Below the pieces are notes generated by a model. The model was not told the DNA's origin. It saw only the letters and a program-made list of their open reading frames with translations, and did not search any database. Shown piece by piece: positions 23,732 to 36,893 of a stretch of DNA of 64,000 nt. Location of the stretch: assembly GCF_963675165.1 (NCBI RefSeq), contig NC_087387.1, positions 1,433,001 to 1,497,000 of the forward strand, written 5' to 3'. A program made the position numbers and the translations under genes. Within the stretch, counting starts at the first letter, position 1. Each line of letters opens with the position of its first letter. The stretch is from Halichondria panicea. Lineage: Eukaryota; Porifera; Demospongiae; Suberitida; Halichondriidae.

Positions 23732-26700
23732 TCAGTGTGGTAAAGGTGGTAGGGGCATCGATACTCTCCGAGAATGGGGTTCTGTAATGTTCTGCATTGA
23801 CATCTCTATGAAACGTCTTCTCTCTTGAAGAGTGTGATATTGCTGACGCAGCATTAAGAGACGTCCATGGGCACTGGGAAAGTAAAAATAAAAATAATGC
23901 GTATACAGGGTAGTCAACGTAAGCAACTGATTGTCACATGACAGCATTGTCAACTACACTGCAGCATCAGTTTAATCACTCTTATTCTCTTATTTATGGG
24001 CTCATGGTATAATGTACACCCTCGACTTACTCTTGCAAGCTTTGTTTCCTTCTTTGTTTCTCCCTCTTGCTACAAGGAATGTCGGCCAGGCGTCTCGCTG
24101 CCTCTATAATCCTCTCCTCAATTTCCAGCTCCTTTTGCAACAGTGATATGCTCTCGTCTGATATGTCTGCCGTATACAGGTCTACACTGTGGGGGCGTGT
24201 TGCTCCCAGTAAGGGGTGGGCGGAGCCTCGTTGATCATCCTCCCCCACTGTTGTTGACCGTTGTATTGATTTACGTCCTGCATGTGGGCAGAGAATACAA
24301 TAACACATAGTACCGTGTGTACATGTACGGATGTAGCATGGCCTTTGCTTACACAGCATGCATGCTACAAAAACATGAATGGAGGAAATTATCACAAAAC
24401 AACTCCACCCCAAGTTTTTAAATCAACAATGTAATCATACGTATAATTATGTATAGTACATGACAGTTTATAGCTATGCTCCTCTATTCATTCAATGCCT
24501 CTTACTCTTGTGTAATTTTTTTATGGATTGCTGAGGTCTTTTGATTGATGAGAAGTTGTTCCTTCGCGGCGGGGGCAGTGGAGGGGGGAAATCATCATCA
24601 GAGGAGGAGTCCTGAGAAACACACATTTTGTATCATGTAATGTACATAATTATCGTGATGACAGGTACACATTTAAGGTACATGCAGAAAATTTAACGGT
24701 AGTTATATAGACATGCAGTTTGAGGTACATGTAAAATGGACAATTGTGAAAAGCTCCTTGCTGTACAAGTAAAATCTGCAAAACCCCACTGCTACTTAGA
24801 CTCGCCAGCCAGCCCTTCTTCGGGGTAAGGGACTGGTGGATTTCCTATCTGAGAGTTGTGCCGGTGGAATTTTAATGAGTTGCATGACATCATGTATGAC
24901 ATCATCATGTGGTTTGTAATGTCTATATGCGATATGCGTGGGTTGCAAACAGCTACACAATTACAAATAAGCTCCTCTTGCTTAGTTTGTGGCAGAGAAA
25001 CCAAGAAACATTGAGAACTGGTGGTAGAAGGCTACTGTCAAGCCCTTTCCATCCCCACATACTTTCAGACTGGAAAGATTTTCTCAAATGTAAGACAAGT
25101 GGTGCAAATCATCTACATACTAAAGTCACTGGAGGATTTGTCTCAATTGCAGCTTGATTGATAAGCTCTGCTTGGTCGCTTAATCTTGCACTAGCACAGT
25201 CTTGCCCATCCATTATTTTGTTATTATCATGCGTTCTACCACAAAGAAACTAACTAAGCGATACTGTGGGCCTAAGAATGTCACATGACATTGATACTGC
25301 ACTCTGATTGGTCATTACCAGATTCAAGTAACGGCACAACTCTCAGATAGGCAATCCACCAGTCCCTTACCCCGAGGAAGGGCTGGCTGGCGAGTCTAAC
25401 TGCTACTGTATACCGCACACACACACACCTTATTAGGACATGGTGTGGTGAGTAGCTCCCCATCAGCTGACAGACAATGCTCAGAGTAGTAATCAATCAG
25501 TTCACTCAGTCTCAGAAACGATCTTTTGGCTCCAAACAGCTCGTAACGTGTCTTTACCCCTTGCTTTGTGTCTATCCTGTAGTGCTTGACTTTGCCGTTG
25601 TGTGTGAGTGACAGTGAGTGCTCCCCCTCACGATTTTGTGACTCTCGAACCAGAAAACAATCGGACTTGACGGATCCGAGTGCTTTTTCAGCTGCTGGTC
25701 GAGAAATCATACCATGGTACCAACTGTGAGGAAAGAACAGAAAAAATAATAACACATAGCGGGTAATTTTCGTATGAACTACCCATTTAAATATGACGTA
25801 TGTTGAATCTATTGCGGTATAATTTTCGTATGATGTGCTCTTCAATACGAATTATACGAACATTTCCATCAGACGAAAATACCCCGCTATACTGTACATA
25901 CACACTGGAAATTAAACTATACTAAGTATATAATATGCAAATATAGACATACCTAATACCCAAGTGATCCATCACACACGTACAATGGCCACATGCAGTA
26001 CGCATAATTATTAAAACAGTTTGAATAGTTGTCAGTGCTATTTCCACTCACGTGTAGGAGGAGTGGTGTTTGTGCAGAGGAGAAGAGGGCGTGGCAGCTG
26101 CTTGAGGCCCTGACGTACGCACGTCTTTCCCCCAGCTCCTCTTTTTAGCTCCTGCATGTCCGCTCTTAGCAGGGGACTTTGGAGAGGCTGGTGAGGCTCG
26201 TGACGGTGACATCTGTGGCGGAGAGAGGTGTGGTCGTGCATGGAGTGGGGGGTGTGACTGCGAGGCTGGGGAGCTCGGTGGGAGGGTCAATAATGGAGGC
26301 TCATTCTCCACCTGTACAGAGGGTCATGTGATAGTCATGTGACTGGTTGGGTGGTATAGTTATATCAGAGGAGGTCTGACACGAGTACCTCGATTAAGCT
26401 AATTTGAGGTAATGCCTTTACTGTTGCATTTGCACATGACCAAGCCTATCTAATCGAGGTACTTGTGTCGGACCACCTCTGTATAGTCATGTGATATATC
26501 TTACAGGAGGGATGGAGGTGACTGAGGAAGGGGAGGAGCAGCCAGAGTCTTCATCAGAGTCTTCAGAGATAACAGGTTGCCGGATCATACTGAGAGCCTT
26601 CTCCTATAGCAACAGATCTATCAATATAATATATATACACACGCCATTTGCAGATTGCATATGCTAGCTTTATTATTTAAGTTGCGAGCTCTCAAAGCTA

Positions 26701-29163
26701 ATGTAAGTGTGCTCTTACCATCCTCAGCCTGTCTGAATTCCGACGAGTATAACTGCGTCTAAACGCTGCAAAAAACACAAACAAAAGAACTTCAATAATA
26801 CACGTAATAACTCCACCACACAGGCACTGTAATGTGCTTCTTCTTAAATGGCATTTTCAAGGTCAACACAATGTACATGCACTGGTTTCTGGCTCACCCT
26901 GCTGTAGTTTCCTAGCCGAGGTGTGGATCACAGAGAGGGCGACTTGCAACTGACCAAGATGCCATGGCTTCAACAAAACCTGCAGTGATGCATGTGTATG
27001 GGTTATAGTTATATATTTATTATATATAGTTTAAGCGAATATACGATAAATGCACAGAGAAAAGAAACTAGCTGCACGTATATTATGGCATGAGTTCATT
27101 CAGGGTGGGTAATTTGAACCATTCAATGTTGTGATTAGGAAAACTGCATAGAAGTAAAAAAAAAACCATAGGCCTTTAGTGTTCCATGCTAGGTCATAAA
27201 GTATATATAAATACACAACAGAGCCTGAGGGTACTGTATAGCGGGTAATTTTGGTTGGTGCAAATTTTCGTACGAACTATAAAAAATTATATTCATTAAA
27301 TATTTAAATATTCGTACAGCTCAGGATAGTGACGTTGAACCTATTGAGCCAGAAAAAATTCGCAGTTTATTTTCGTACGTGTTCTACTGACAAAAAAAAA
27401 CACGAAAATGTTTACCCTAAATGTGCATTGTGATTGGAATGCTTTCATTTAATTATTCATTGCATGTTTTGTAAACCACAAACACAACATTCCACAAACA
27501 TAACATTCCTGTGATGTATCAGTATAAATAGTTATAGTGTAACATAAACACTTGTAGGCTAATTGTCCAAAATGAAATCAAACAGAAAACAAACAAATCA
27601 AAAAACAGTACGAAAAGAAACGGAAAAAAAAAGAAAAAAAGGCAGAAAAAGAATTCAATAATAAACTAACAATAAGCATTTGAACAAGGGCCGGTGGTCT
27701 ATAGTATTTGGACACTCTTTGGGAGAGTTGTCCATTGTGGATTTATTTATTTTTAAACCTTTTGACAACATGCAGCCCTTAATGGTGTTTCTATCCTGAG
27801 TTAGGTCATTTCGCTAAATTAATTATTATAACATTGAGGTAGAAAATTAGACAATCAAAACTTCAAGTTATGAGCACTCAAAGTTAGCTACGAATAAAAA
27901 CTACGAATAAAAACACCAATGGTAGCGATCTTTCTCTGCCGCCATTTCACAACTACTTACACTTCTTATCACTCCCTCGCCCAAAAAAGTCTTGGCAGGC
28001 AAGATTGTTTCTTTACTGTGAGCTAAGACTTTTAAGTCTCGGCTTTACATTTATACGTATATAAACTACACTTTTTCTTCAAAATTGGAACAGCACATAA
28101 ATATCACAATAAAAAGGATCGAGGTCGTAAATATGAAAAAGCTGGGAGCAGCCCACTGTTGACTCTAGCTCACCTGATGTGAGCCCACTAGATAGTCCTC
28201 TAGCTGGGCGGCCTGGATGAGTGCTCGACAAGTCTCCGAGGGAGAGTGGGTGGAGTTCTTACAGATGAGCAGGGGGGAGTACGAGTCTATGAACTTGTCA
28301 TGTGATATTCGGACGGGGTAGCCACAAGATTGGATGAGGGCTGTGTCCAGAACACGAAGGTGTTGGAGCTGAGTCAGCACGTGGGAGGAGTCAAATTTTT
28401 TATCCTGGAACAACAAAAATATAGAATGTTTTGCGAGCCATCAAACATATTTTGTGTACTTGTGGTGATGATGTTATCGTTACATTCCACACAAATAATA
28501 TGTGCATGCATGTACATGTAACTAATTATATAATCGCATGTACTGATCAGGTGTGTAACATGAGTAAGGTAACATGAGTAATTGCAGGGTGGGGTGTTAG
28601 AAATGAGTATGTGTGTGAAAAATAAAACGTATGTCAATAAAAGGGTGACGACGAAATTGATACAACAAGATCAATGATACCCAAACACACACACAGTACA
28701 TGTACGTGGTGGCATTGAAGAATGCTGCTTATAGCCACGCGGTTGGAAAAGTGCCATAATTATAATTATGCCTTATTATATATTTACACTGTACTTCGGT
28801 AGGTAGGCGGGGGGGGGGGGGACATGATATTCATGTGCACAGCACGTACACAAGCTGTCATTTATTACCCTAAAGAATGCTCTAATATGCCTCTTGTTTA
28901 CTACCCATGCACCTTTCTGGTTCTCACCACAACACATGGTGATAGAGTCGGACAATAAAACCTAATAGGGAGCTAGGAATGTACACTCCAGCTGGTGTAC
29001 AATTGAATTATGCAGCACAAAGGGCACACTGTATTACATGTAAGCACTGAAATGTTATTGCTGCAAAAGCCTACTAATGCTCATAGTCCAGTTTTCAAAA
29101 TGTGCCCTAACTGTACACATATCACTGGCTACAGTAATACAGTATTCAGCACACCCACGCACG

Positions 29164-29202
<39 letters not shown>

Positions 29203-29203
29203 C

Positions 29204-29257
<54 letters not shown>

Positions 29258-32200
29258 CGTACTGTCTCCTCTTCTCCAGTACATAGAGTGAGCACAAAGT
29301 GTGGTTGACAAAAGGTCACCTCCTCGCACACTCTACTCATACAGTCTCTCGCTCGGTTCGTCAGAGAGTGGGCGTGGTCAGGCAGAATAACATCAGGACT
29401 AGACTCCATCATCATCTGTAAATAGATCGACTGATAATAACCGTCACCTCGCAAACATTCTAGGTACATACGGTAAATAATTATAGTTCTGTATTTGGTA
29501 AGCAATTAAAATCTTGTGCACACCAAGATCTTAATAATATCTACATAATAATTATACATGTACAGTGAGTATAATACATGTACGTACAGAAACAGATTTG
29601 CTAGTCTTAAGAGTGGTATAATTATGTTTTAAGTAACAGATGTGTCAAACCTTTGAGATATCTTGGAGTACACTGTTAGTAGAGGTGCGGAGGAGGCGTG
29701 TCAGGTCATGTGACACTGAGTGTAGCTTATTCATTCTCGGCCAATTTTCAGTCACCACATAACTCTGCTCTCCAGTAAAGTGGGACACCACAAAAGTATC
29801 AGACTGCAGAGAGATTGCGAGTAAATATATCAAAGCAACATTGTAACATGATAAAATGGAACTAATTATGAAAGGCAAAACACTGCTATAGTAATAGGTA
29901 TGGTCATTACTGAGAGTTCAAAAAGGTCATCTCCCAAAGATCACTTTCTCTAGAAGCTCACAGTTAGAAAACTCAGCCTATAAAACTATTGCATAAATTA
30001 TATGTACTACTAAACTCAAACAAAATAATGACCTCATTCACACAAATACATATCACGTACGTCTGTTTCGTAGCATGTGTCTCCACTTCCATCACAAGTG
30101 GTGGAGAGCGCAGTGAGTAGCTCATGAGTGGAGTCCAGACCAACACTCTGCAGTAACCCATCCGTCTGTGGGGGGTACGTGGGTGTGGGGGGTACGTGGG
30201 TGTGGGGAGTACGTGGGGGCAAAGGTCAATACATACATGCAGGGATGTGTCCACACTAGTACTGGTCGGTGGTGGTTGGTACTAACCACCTCTTAATTAC
30301 CACATGTTGTTATAAGGGAAAATTTGTTTAGCCACAAACTTAGGCATATCGATATACATTGTGCATACCTCAGTCTAGCGTGGATGGTTTTACATGTACA
30401 TGTAGTTACTTATACAGTAGTACATTTTAAGGCCTCATTTGTAGCGAAATAATTATACAAGTTGCATCATGCTTAATTAACCGTCTAAAGTGATGCTGCT
30501 ACATTCTTCAGAGTCCACACCCAGATATAAAAATGGGACAAAGACGCTTATATATTTCTACTTGCGAGCAAACTTCAAGTCTTCAGGTGTGACTGTGCTC
30601 ACCTTGTGAAAGGTATCCATGAGTGTTTGGTTGAACTCCACTGGGACTGTCTCCCACTCCACACCTTCCTCTTCGTATTGCTCCTGTGTGGAGGAGGGAG
30701 GGGCATAGCATCAGGTGAATCACATGTATGATCATGTGATCTAGCTATTACACAAACTGACTTTGAGACCCCAAAAAGAGATCACCACTCTATTAACAAT
30801 AATTATTATCTCCAAGAAGCATACAATTACATGTATATGCATGTTGATTGGCTACACATTTGTACACTGCCTAAGCCTTGTTGTGTTGTACTGTCTCCAG
30901 GACAACTACTGAGCATGCATGGGTGCACACAAACAGTGACTTGTACTGTCGTTCTCAAAAGTGCAGACTAGCACATAAATTATAAGGTTCAATTAGGGGT
31001 GAAATACGTTCTCTCAAGGGTGATCAACCTAAACCAACAGGATAGCAACACATAGATAGTAGGAGTGCATGAATACACTCCTGATAGTAGCTAGTTTAAC
31101 CCTCACCTGTTCCCACACGAAAAGCCTTTGACAGTAGAGGTTGTGCAGTGCCTCTGAGCAATAGCGGCCCACCAAGTCAGGGAGGGTGTTACGGTAACTG
31201 TCTGTCCACATTCCAGGCTGATTCACACACAGCACTCGACGGGGGGTCTCAGTGGGGGGTGGGGCAAGTTCAGAGTTCAACCAGCTCACTGGATAACCAA
31301 AATGCAATTGTAACTTGGCAGTAGCACTATATTTTTAGCCAAGTACTTAATTGTAGGTATATAAACAAACTACCTACCAAACATATTTCCCATTAAAAAA
31401 TCCCTTTCACTTACCTGTCCAAGCCACAAGATAGGTGTACAGCTGTTGTGCCAAGATGGTGCCTGACTCAGTGTGTAGTTGCACTCCTAGGTAACTGCTA
31501 GCTTCACCTCCCTCCAATAGTAGCCTCACTGCACTCATCAGCGCCAGGTAATTGTCTCTTAATGGCAGGGGCATACCCAATTCCTCCAGTTTTTCCCTCA
31601 CAACTTCATTATGTGCCAGCACCTGCGAAAATGCAATTTGCTGTTAATTAAGTGAAAAATTGGGGCAATAAGAGGAATATTCAAAATAGCACAATAATAC
31701 ACCTTTGATGCTATAACTAGAACGTAATAATTATGTTCACTAGAGTAATAATAATTATTGTAAGAGAGTTAGTAAACAAAACAATGAGCGACACCTCCTA
31801 CACATTTTCGTTTCCTAAAGAGCAAAGGAAATAATAATGGTGTCAGGGGTAAGATTTCATGGTATGCTTAATAGGTACAAACTAGGAAACCAAGTACAAA
31901 CAGGATGTCTGGCTATACTAAACACTGCGGTTGGGGAGAGAACCAAGTTACTGGGCCAGCCTGTAAACACACCATACAGAGCTAACCTAGTGTTGATGGG
32001 TAATCACACTTATATTAGTTCAAACAAACTTGTGATTTAAGGGGACCAATTATTATGAAGACCTTATAAGACTCCAATTCAAATTATATAGTAATGAATA
32101 AGTTTATGATTGCAGTGCAAAAAGCGTATCAAATATACAGCTCTTAATTATAATACCTCGAAATTATTCAGTGTTTTGGTGTTCAGTAGCATACAGGAGA

Positions 32201-32746
32201 AGTGCCCTCCAGTGGTCTCCATGGTAGCAGGGTCCACATAGAGAGAGGTAGTGAGCACACACTCGGGTAGTCCCTCATGGCTTGTCAGTAGAGAGAGCAA
32301 CTGAACTGCAGCCATTAGTGTGCCTGTGTGTTTGGAGCTGGCTTGAGAGAGGAGAGAGGCAACCACACTCTGGAATATAGCAGTCTTGTGTGCAGCCTTG
32401 CAGCCATAGAGTAGCAGACACTGATCGTCTTCTTGCATTTTCAGGTCGTGCAGAATGTTTGCAGCAAGTCTGTTGGCTTGCACGGGGATGGTGTGGGTAG
32501 ATGGGGACAGGTAGAGAGATACATTCCTACCAATGTGTGCCTGTGCAGAGGAATGATATGAGTGCTGCATGCAGTGAGCTTTACATGTGTGCAGAGATAT
32601 ATAGTTTATTCATGGCTAGCTAAAGCATGAATATGACTACTGCTCACATGCTGTATTCCTCGCATGTAGCGACTTTCTAAGCACGATAGTAGATTGCTGT
32701 CACTGAGCTCTTGGAGAGTGCACAGATCATCGCCATGGCATTCCAT
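23732..32746 (-). CDS. Myosin-like degenerate motor + IQ + SH2 protein
   Basis: Seventeen exons in unbroken phase give 957 residues: 32746-32648, 32540-32157, 31622-31415, 31288-31107, 30683-30603, 30165-30061, 29803-29651, 29415-29263, 28404-28174, 26979-26898, 26765-26719, 26603-26505, 26311-26052, 25723-25429, 24611-24506, 24277-24031, 23873-23732. Residues 1-532 track a myosin head in order: DDLCTLQELSDSNLLSCLESRY at the start, an LLLYGCKAAHKT segment where the P-loop belongs (79-86), a relay-helix match (YCSEALHNLYCQRLFVWEQEQYEEEGVEW), a HFTGEQSYVV match, and LRVLDTALIQSCGYPVRISHDKF. The P-loop GESGAGKT, switch I and switch II DIxGFE are not recognisable, so ATPase activity is doubtful. 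LQQAFRRSYTRR (across exons 10/11) fits an IQ motif. A Pro/Ser linker leads to an SH2 domain (695-793) with WYHG and FLVRES including the phosphotyrosine Arg. The tail has a PPPLPPPRR SH3-type ligand and a Glu/Arg coiled segment. Starts 266 bp from divergent SEC61G. Confidence 0.85.
24796..25398. mobile_element. Mutator-like non-autonomous element, long TIRs, 9-bp target duplication
   Basis: Inverted ends of about 68 bp begin TAGACTCGCCAGCCAGCCCT and run through GGGACTGGTGGAT and CAACTCTCAGATAGG. The 9-bp sequence ACTGCTACT flanks both sides exactly (24787-24795 and 25399-25407). A perfect 9-bp duplication with long TIRs is characteristic of Mutator-like elements. No transposase frame inside about 600 bp. 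It sits 22 bp beyond the donor of the SH2 exon. Confidence 0.85.
25753..25897. mobile_element. MITE, TAGCGGGTAATTTTCGTA type
   Basis: CATAGCGGGTAATTTTCGTA at the left mirrors CGAAAATACCCCGCTATACT at the right. Interior GTTGAATCTATTGCGGTA is shared with copies at 27233 and 42343. In an intron next to the SH2 exon. Confidence 0.7.
26366..26481. mobile_element. hAT-like MITE, AGAGGAGGT family, copy 3
   Basis: CAGAGGAGGTCTGACACGAG and TACCTCGATTA arms are mirrored at the right end (TCGAGGTACTTGTGTCGGAC, CACCTCTG). Flanks TATAGTTA and TATAGTCA match 7 of 8. In an intron of the myosin-SH2 gene. Confidence 0.75.
27233..27419. mobile_element. MITE, TAGCGGGTAATTTTCG type, eroded
   Basis: Begins ACTGTATAGCGGGTAATTTT and ends ACGAAAATGTTTACCCT. 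The interior (CAGCTCAGGATAGTGACGTT) is identical to part of the 42343 copy. In the 1.2-kb intron after the myosin-head exons; the remainder of that intron is A-rich and holds nothing recognised. Confidence 0.65.
29152..29256. repeat. (CA)n microsatellite
   Basis: About 100 bp of CA repeats with a few GCAC/CCAC interruptions, ending six bases before a splice donor of the myosin-SH2 gene. Confidence 0.9.
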
Positions 32747-33011
32747 TATGATTTCTTTGGACTGTTTCTAGCTAGCTAGCTATAGATTTATTTGCTGATA
32801 CTGGATTTTGAGTTGTAGTACAGTGCTAGTGCTAATAATAATTATAGTCGATCTAGGTCAAAGGTCAAGCAAGACGCCCCCTTACTGAAGTTTCGTTTAA
32901 TTGAAAAAGAATTTTTGAAATAACACGTTGACCAAAGTGAAGAAAAAAAGCCTTTGTTCCTCAGTCTGATCCTTTGCTTACCCAGTATCTGTTGATTGAA
33001 AAAGAAAAAAG
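32747..33011. promoter_or_regulatory. Divergent promoter, myosin-SH2 / SEC61G
   Basis: 265 bp between opposed ATGs. No TATA box or named site recognised with confidence. Confidence 0.45.
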
Positions 33012-33376
<365 letters not shown>

Positions 33377-33683
33377 CTTGGGGATTCAGAAGCATAGTTT
33401 ATTATACATGACAGCATTTCGGCAATCTACAATAGTAATGACTGTATATATAAATAATTATATTTATATAGCGCAATATTTTTGATTGTCACTGTTCTGT
33501 TTTATTTGCTGTCTGTTTGAATGTAATTAGTAGCCATAAGACGAGAGAGAACACACTAACAGCTCTTGTGAAGTGGAGTAGCATCCCTGTGTGGTGGGAG
33601 GAGGCGGTTATATATTGTGTGGTGTGGGCGGATGTGCATGTGTGCATGGTGGTAATTTAATTAGATAAAGGTTTCAATTAAGG

Positions 33684-36600
33684 CTAATAAATGGTATGGG
33701 GGTTTACTGTAGTGGTTAAGAGATAGAGGAAAGAATACCTGTGATGACGGTGTGTGGTGTCAGTGCATAGTCCACAGCCAATAAGATAATCAGTCTCAAC
33801 ACCTCGATCTTAGCACTCATGGGACTGTAGAAAATGTCGTGAATTTGTTCACACACATTATGATGTAACGACTACACTATATGTATTAAAAATAGGCACA
33901 CAATGGCAGTGATACCAGTACTAAATTAAAGGAAGAAAGCTTCGTATACGGCCAAAAATACGCTTGGATCAAGCACAGTTTCTACTTTAGCACCCATGCA
34001 CAGTGTAAGATACACATACATGCAAGTATAGATGAGATGGAGTGCATATGTTACACTGTGACAACTCTTACTTGAGATCAAACAAAAGCCCAATGTTTGT
34101 AAAATAAAGAATCAGGTAAAAAATGACCAACAGGGAGACAAAATAGGGGGCTTTCAGTTTGTCCAGCTCCAGAGATAAGTAGACTGCAGTAGTGAATTGA
34201 ATGCCGGTGTAGACAGTGAGCCACCACGAAGTAGGCTTGCCAAATCTTGACTTCAAATGTGCGGATACCTAATGTGAGGGAATTATAGACTTGTTTATGT
34301 GTTGTCTAGACAAACATACAAACAGAGGCAAACACAATTGAATCACTGCGCAGTCACTACCAACAATGCACAACTTACATAAACAAAGACAAGGGCTGGA
34401 AGCAGTTCAATTGAATAGCATAATCTATGTACAAATATTATGTTTCCACTCACACATTTATAAGAGGGGTAGTTAGTTCCCAAGGCTGCATACGCCACTT
34501 ACTAAAGGATAAACATTCTTGCACATACACGATATGAGTTGTGTATACAGTACAGTCACTCACGGGTGGGTAAGGTTCGGAGTAGACGAAACCCATTCTC
34601 CCGTGACCAGGAGTCCAACTGGGAGAGTAGAACAGAAACCTCAACTTCTCCGTAATGCCTTTGTGGGACCATACTCTCCGAATAATGTGAGCAAACACAA
34701 AGAACTGAGCATAAATGGGGTTCCAAGTTTTGGGCTGGTGCATTAGTCCATAGTAGACCTTCTCCTTCTCCTCGGCAAATGTTCCAAACATTCGGTCCCA
34801 GATGATCAGCACACCAGCTGAAGATGGAGAGTAACGCTCAAATAAATTAATGGTGAAAATATTTATAATAACAACAGTACATGAGGCACAATGTATGTGC
34901 GATCAAATAGTTCGGATACTGTAATACTGAAAGCTTTTTGTGTGTGAGGAACTACTGGCAGTTGATAATTTGATAGTCCCTCCTTTATACAAACAAACAG
35001 AGCGCGCACACACAATAGCTAGTATATAGAATCAAGATGTCTGTAGCCTAATTTAAATACGTATACCGTATAGTGGGTATATTTTGGGTATAATATTCAC
35101 GGTTTTCGCTGATTATAGTGATAAGCATGTACTCCAAACAATTTATACCCACGGCTTTAATATTGCATGCATGCATGCTGCAAAAGGCTTTTCCGCGAAA
35201 ACCTTTCAAACGGTCTTTCCGCAAAAGTTTATACCCGCTATATGGTATACCGTTTGTTAGTGGACCACGCACGCACCATAGTTCTTGTCAATGCAGTAAG
35301 GGTTAGTGCCGTGATGCACTCGGTGATGAGACGGAGTGTTGAGGAACCATTCTAGAGGGCCCAGTTTGTTCACTACCTCCGTATGGATCCAGAACTGGTA
35401 GAGCAGGTTAAACTGCTTGTGAACCACGTACATTGCAGGTGGCATAAAGAAAGCCATCGGTAAATAGAACATCTGTATAATAAAGATAATAAAATAAATG
35501 AGAGCATGGTGGAAATTGAATAAATAATCAAGGGCATGGTGGTGGAAGTTGGTGTCTTAGTTCTCTACCACAAAGGGCGTAGGGAAGGCTGCTGTGTTGC
35601 TGCAGTAACCAGGGTTACTAATTAATGTATTAGCTCAGGAATGAGTGAACAACAATGTCAGACACGCTACATGTAAGTGTGTGAATTGTAGGAATGTGCC
35701 AATATTAGAGGTTTCAATACTAGATGTAAACCAATTTTCAAGGTACTAAATTTTGGTCAATCCTCGAAAGCCTCGAAAATTTCGTGCCTCGAAAATAACC
35801 AGCTATACAATAGTACATTAACTTGCACACAATAGCTAGCTTGCAAGATGTTAAAACTCACCCAAGAGCTGAATCGCTGCATGACAGACTGTCTGAGTGC
35901 AGTGGAGAGTGTGTAGTCCTGTGAGCTGTGATGCACTTGATGTGCCGCCCAGAACAGATTGATCTCTGAGATTGAAGTGTGCGGGAAAACAGTTTAATAC
36001 TCTGACAGAGATTTTGTATCCTACATGTATCAATCTTTGTATGCTATTCAAACTCTCCTAAATGTACAATAGCTCAAACAAAGTTACGAAAAGCGATTAC
36101 TATAGACCAGGCAATAGATTAAAAGCGTGGAGGAGTACAAAGGCAGTAATTGTTGTAATTCTCTGGGTAAGGAAGACCACACCAATTATCTGCTTCTACA
36201 ATCAAACTTCATTGAAATACTGTACAATTTTGTTTTGCATTATATATTTACCATGAGCCATCCTGTGGAACCAATAATAGAAGAAATCGATCAAGATCAT
36301 AGCAATCCACCAGGTAGCCGCAGAGTCCCAGGGCAGGGGATAGAAATAGAAGTTCTCGTAGATCCAGGCATAGATGACAATCTCAAATGTTCCAATAATT
36401 GCTCGACCAAACATGAGGAAGGTACCGGCCGTGAGAGAACTGATACTGTCATTGACTCGTGGCAGTGGTTTGTCTTGAAACCATCGCACAACAGCCTCCA
36501 AGGCAATCAACACAAAGAAATAGGGCACCACCTACACAGACACAGAGGAGCATGTATGTATAACAGAGCTGCACTGCACTGTATACTCATATAATAGTGA

Positions 36601-36733
36601 TAATAAAACAACTCACTTGTTGAACATAGTCTGGGACCTCACTCAAGTGTTTAAATGAAGACTGGCTTGGTGAAACCAAGTAGAATAAAGGGAAGAATCC
36701 TTTGGCCACCTTCAGCACTGCTGTGGAGTTCAT
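33684..36733 (-). CDS. AGMO: Alkylglycerol monooxygenase (AGMO/TMEM195-like)
   Basis: Tetrahydrobiopterin-dependent, di-iron membrane enzyme that cleaves ether lipids at the O-alkyl bond in the ER. Eight phased exons give 418 residues (human 445): 36733-36617, 36531-36252, 35965-35862, 35472-35277, 34817-34564, 34268-34072, 33824-33739, 33706-33684. All histidine boxes of the fatty acid hydroxylase superfamily are present: FHRMAHE, HQVHHSS, and HHRVHHGTN, with AGMO-specific context QFWIHTEV and CIDKNYAGVLIIWDRMFGTF. Several hydrophobic segments flank them, including a C-terminal pair (APYFVSLLVIFYLILYFTN). The final exon encodes seven residues and the stop; its boundaries are the least certain part. 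Starts 173 bp from the divergent NIFK-like gene. Confidence 0.94.
35064..35247. mobile_element. MITE, TACCGTATAG family, type 1
   Basis: TACCGTATAGTGGGTATATT at the left and TTATACCCGCTATATGGTA at the right. Shares the GCATGCATGCATGCTGCAAAAGG core with 528-743. It ends about 30 bp from the donor of AGMO exon 4. Confidence 0.75.
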
Positions 36734-36863
36734 TGCGTCCCTCAAGCTCTAAGCAAGTAACAGCCAGTCTCTGAGCCAGTCCACTGTTTGTTGTTTAAGT
36801 ACGCCCACCTATACACACCCTCACTTTTGCATGTTGCCTAATGCGCACGCGCAAGTGTTCGCC

Positions 36864-36893
36864 CACGTGGCTTTCACATTTGCTGACTCAGCG
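36864..36893. promoter_or_regulatory. E-box and Maf/CNC recognition element between AGMO and NIFK
   Basis: CACGTG at 36864 and TGCTGACTCAGC at 36881, the latter matching 12 of 13 positions of the palindromic Maf recognition element, lie in the 172-bp divergent promoter, within 45 bp of the NIFK-like ATG. Confidence 0.55.

Noticed and set aside
29055-29505. CVCVCV/THTHTH frames
   Set aside because: Translations of a CA microsatellite and its flanks; same for 51136-51554 and 51690-51923.
31837-32040. 67-codon plus-strand frame
   Set aside because: Lies in an intron of the myosin-SH2 gene with no homology, splice phase or promoter support.
23732-32746. Treating the myosin-like gene as a pseudogene because P-loop and switches are lost
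   Set aside because: Seventeen exons keep phase with good splice sites and the SH2 domain retains its key arginine.
36127-36594. 155-codon plus-strand frame
   Set aside because: Antisense to AGMO exon 2, whose protein is clearly conserved.
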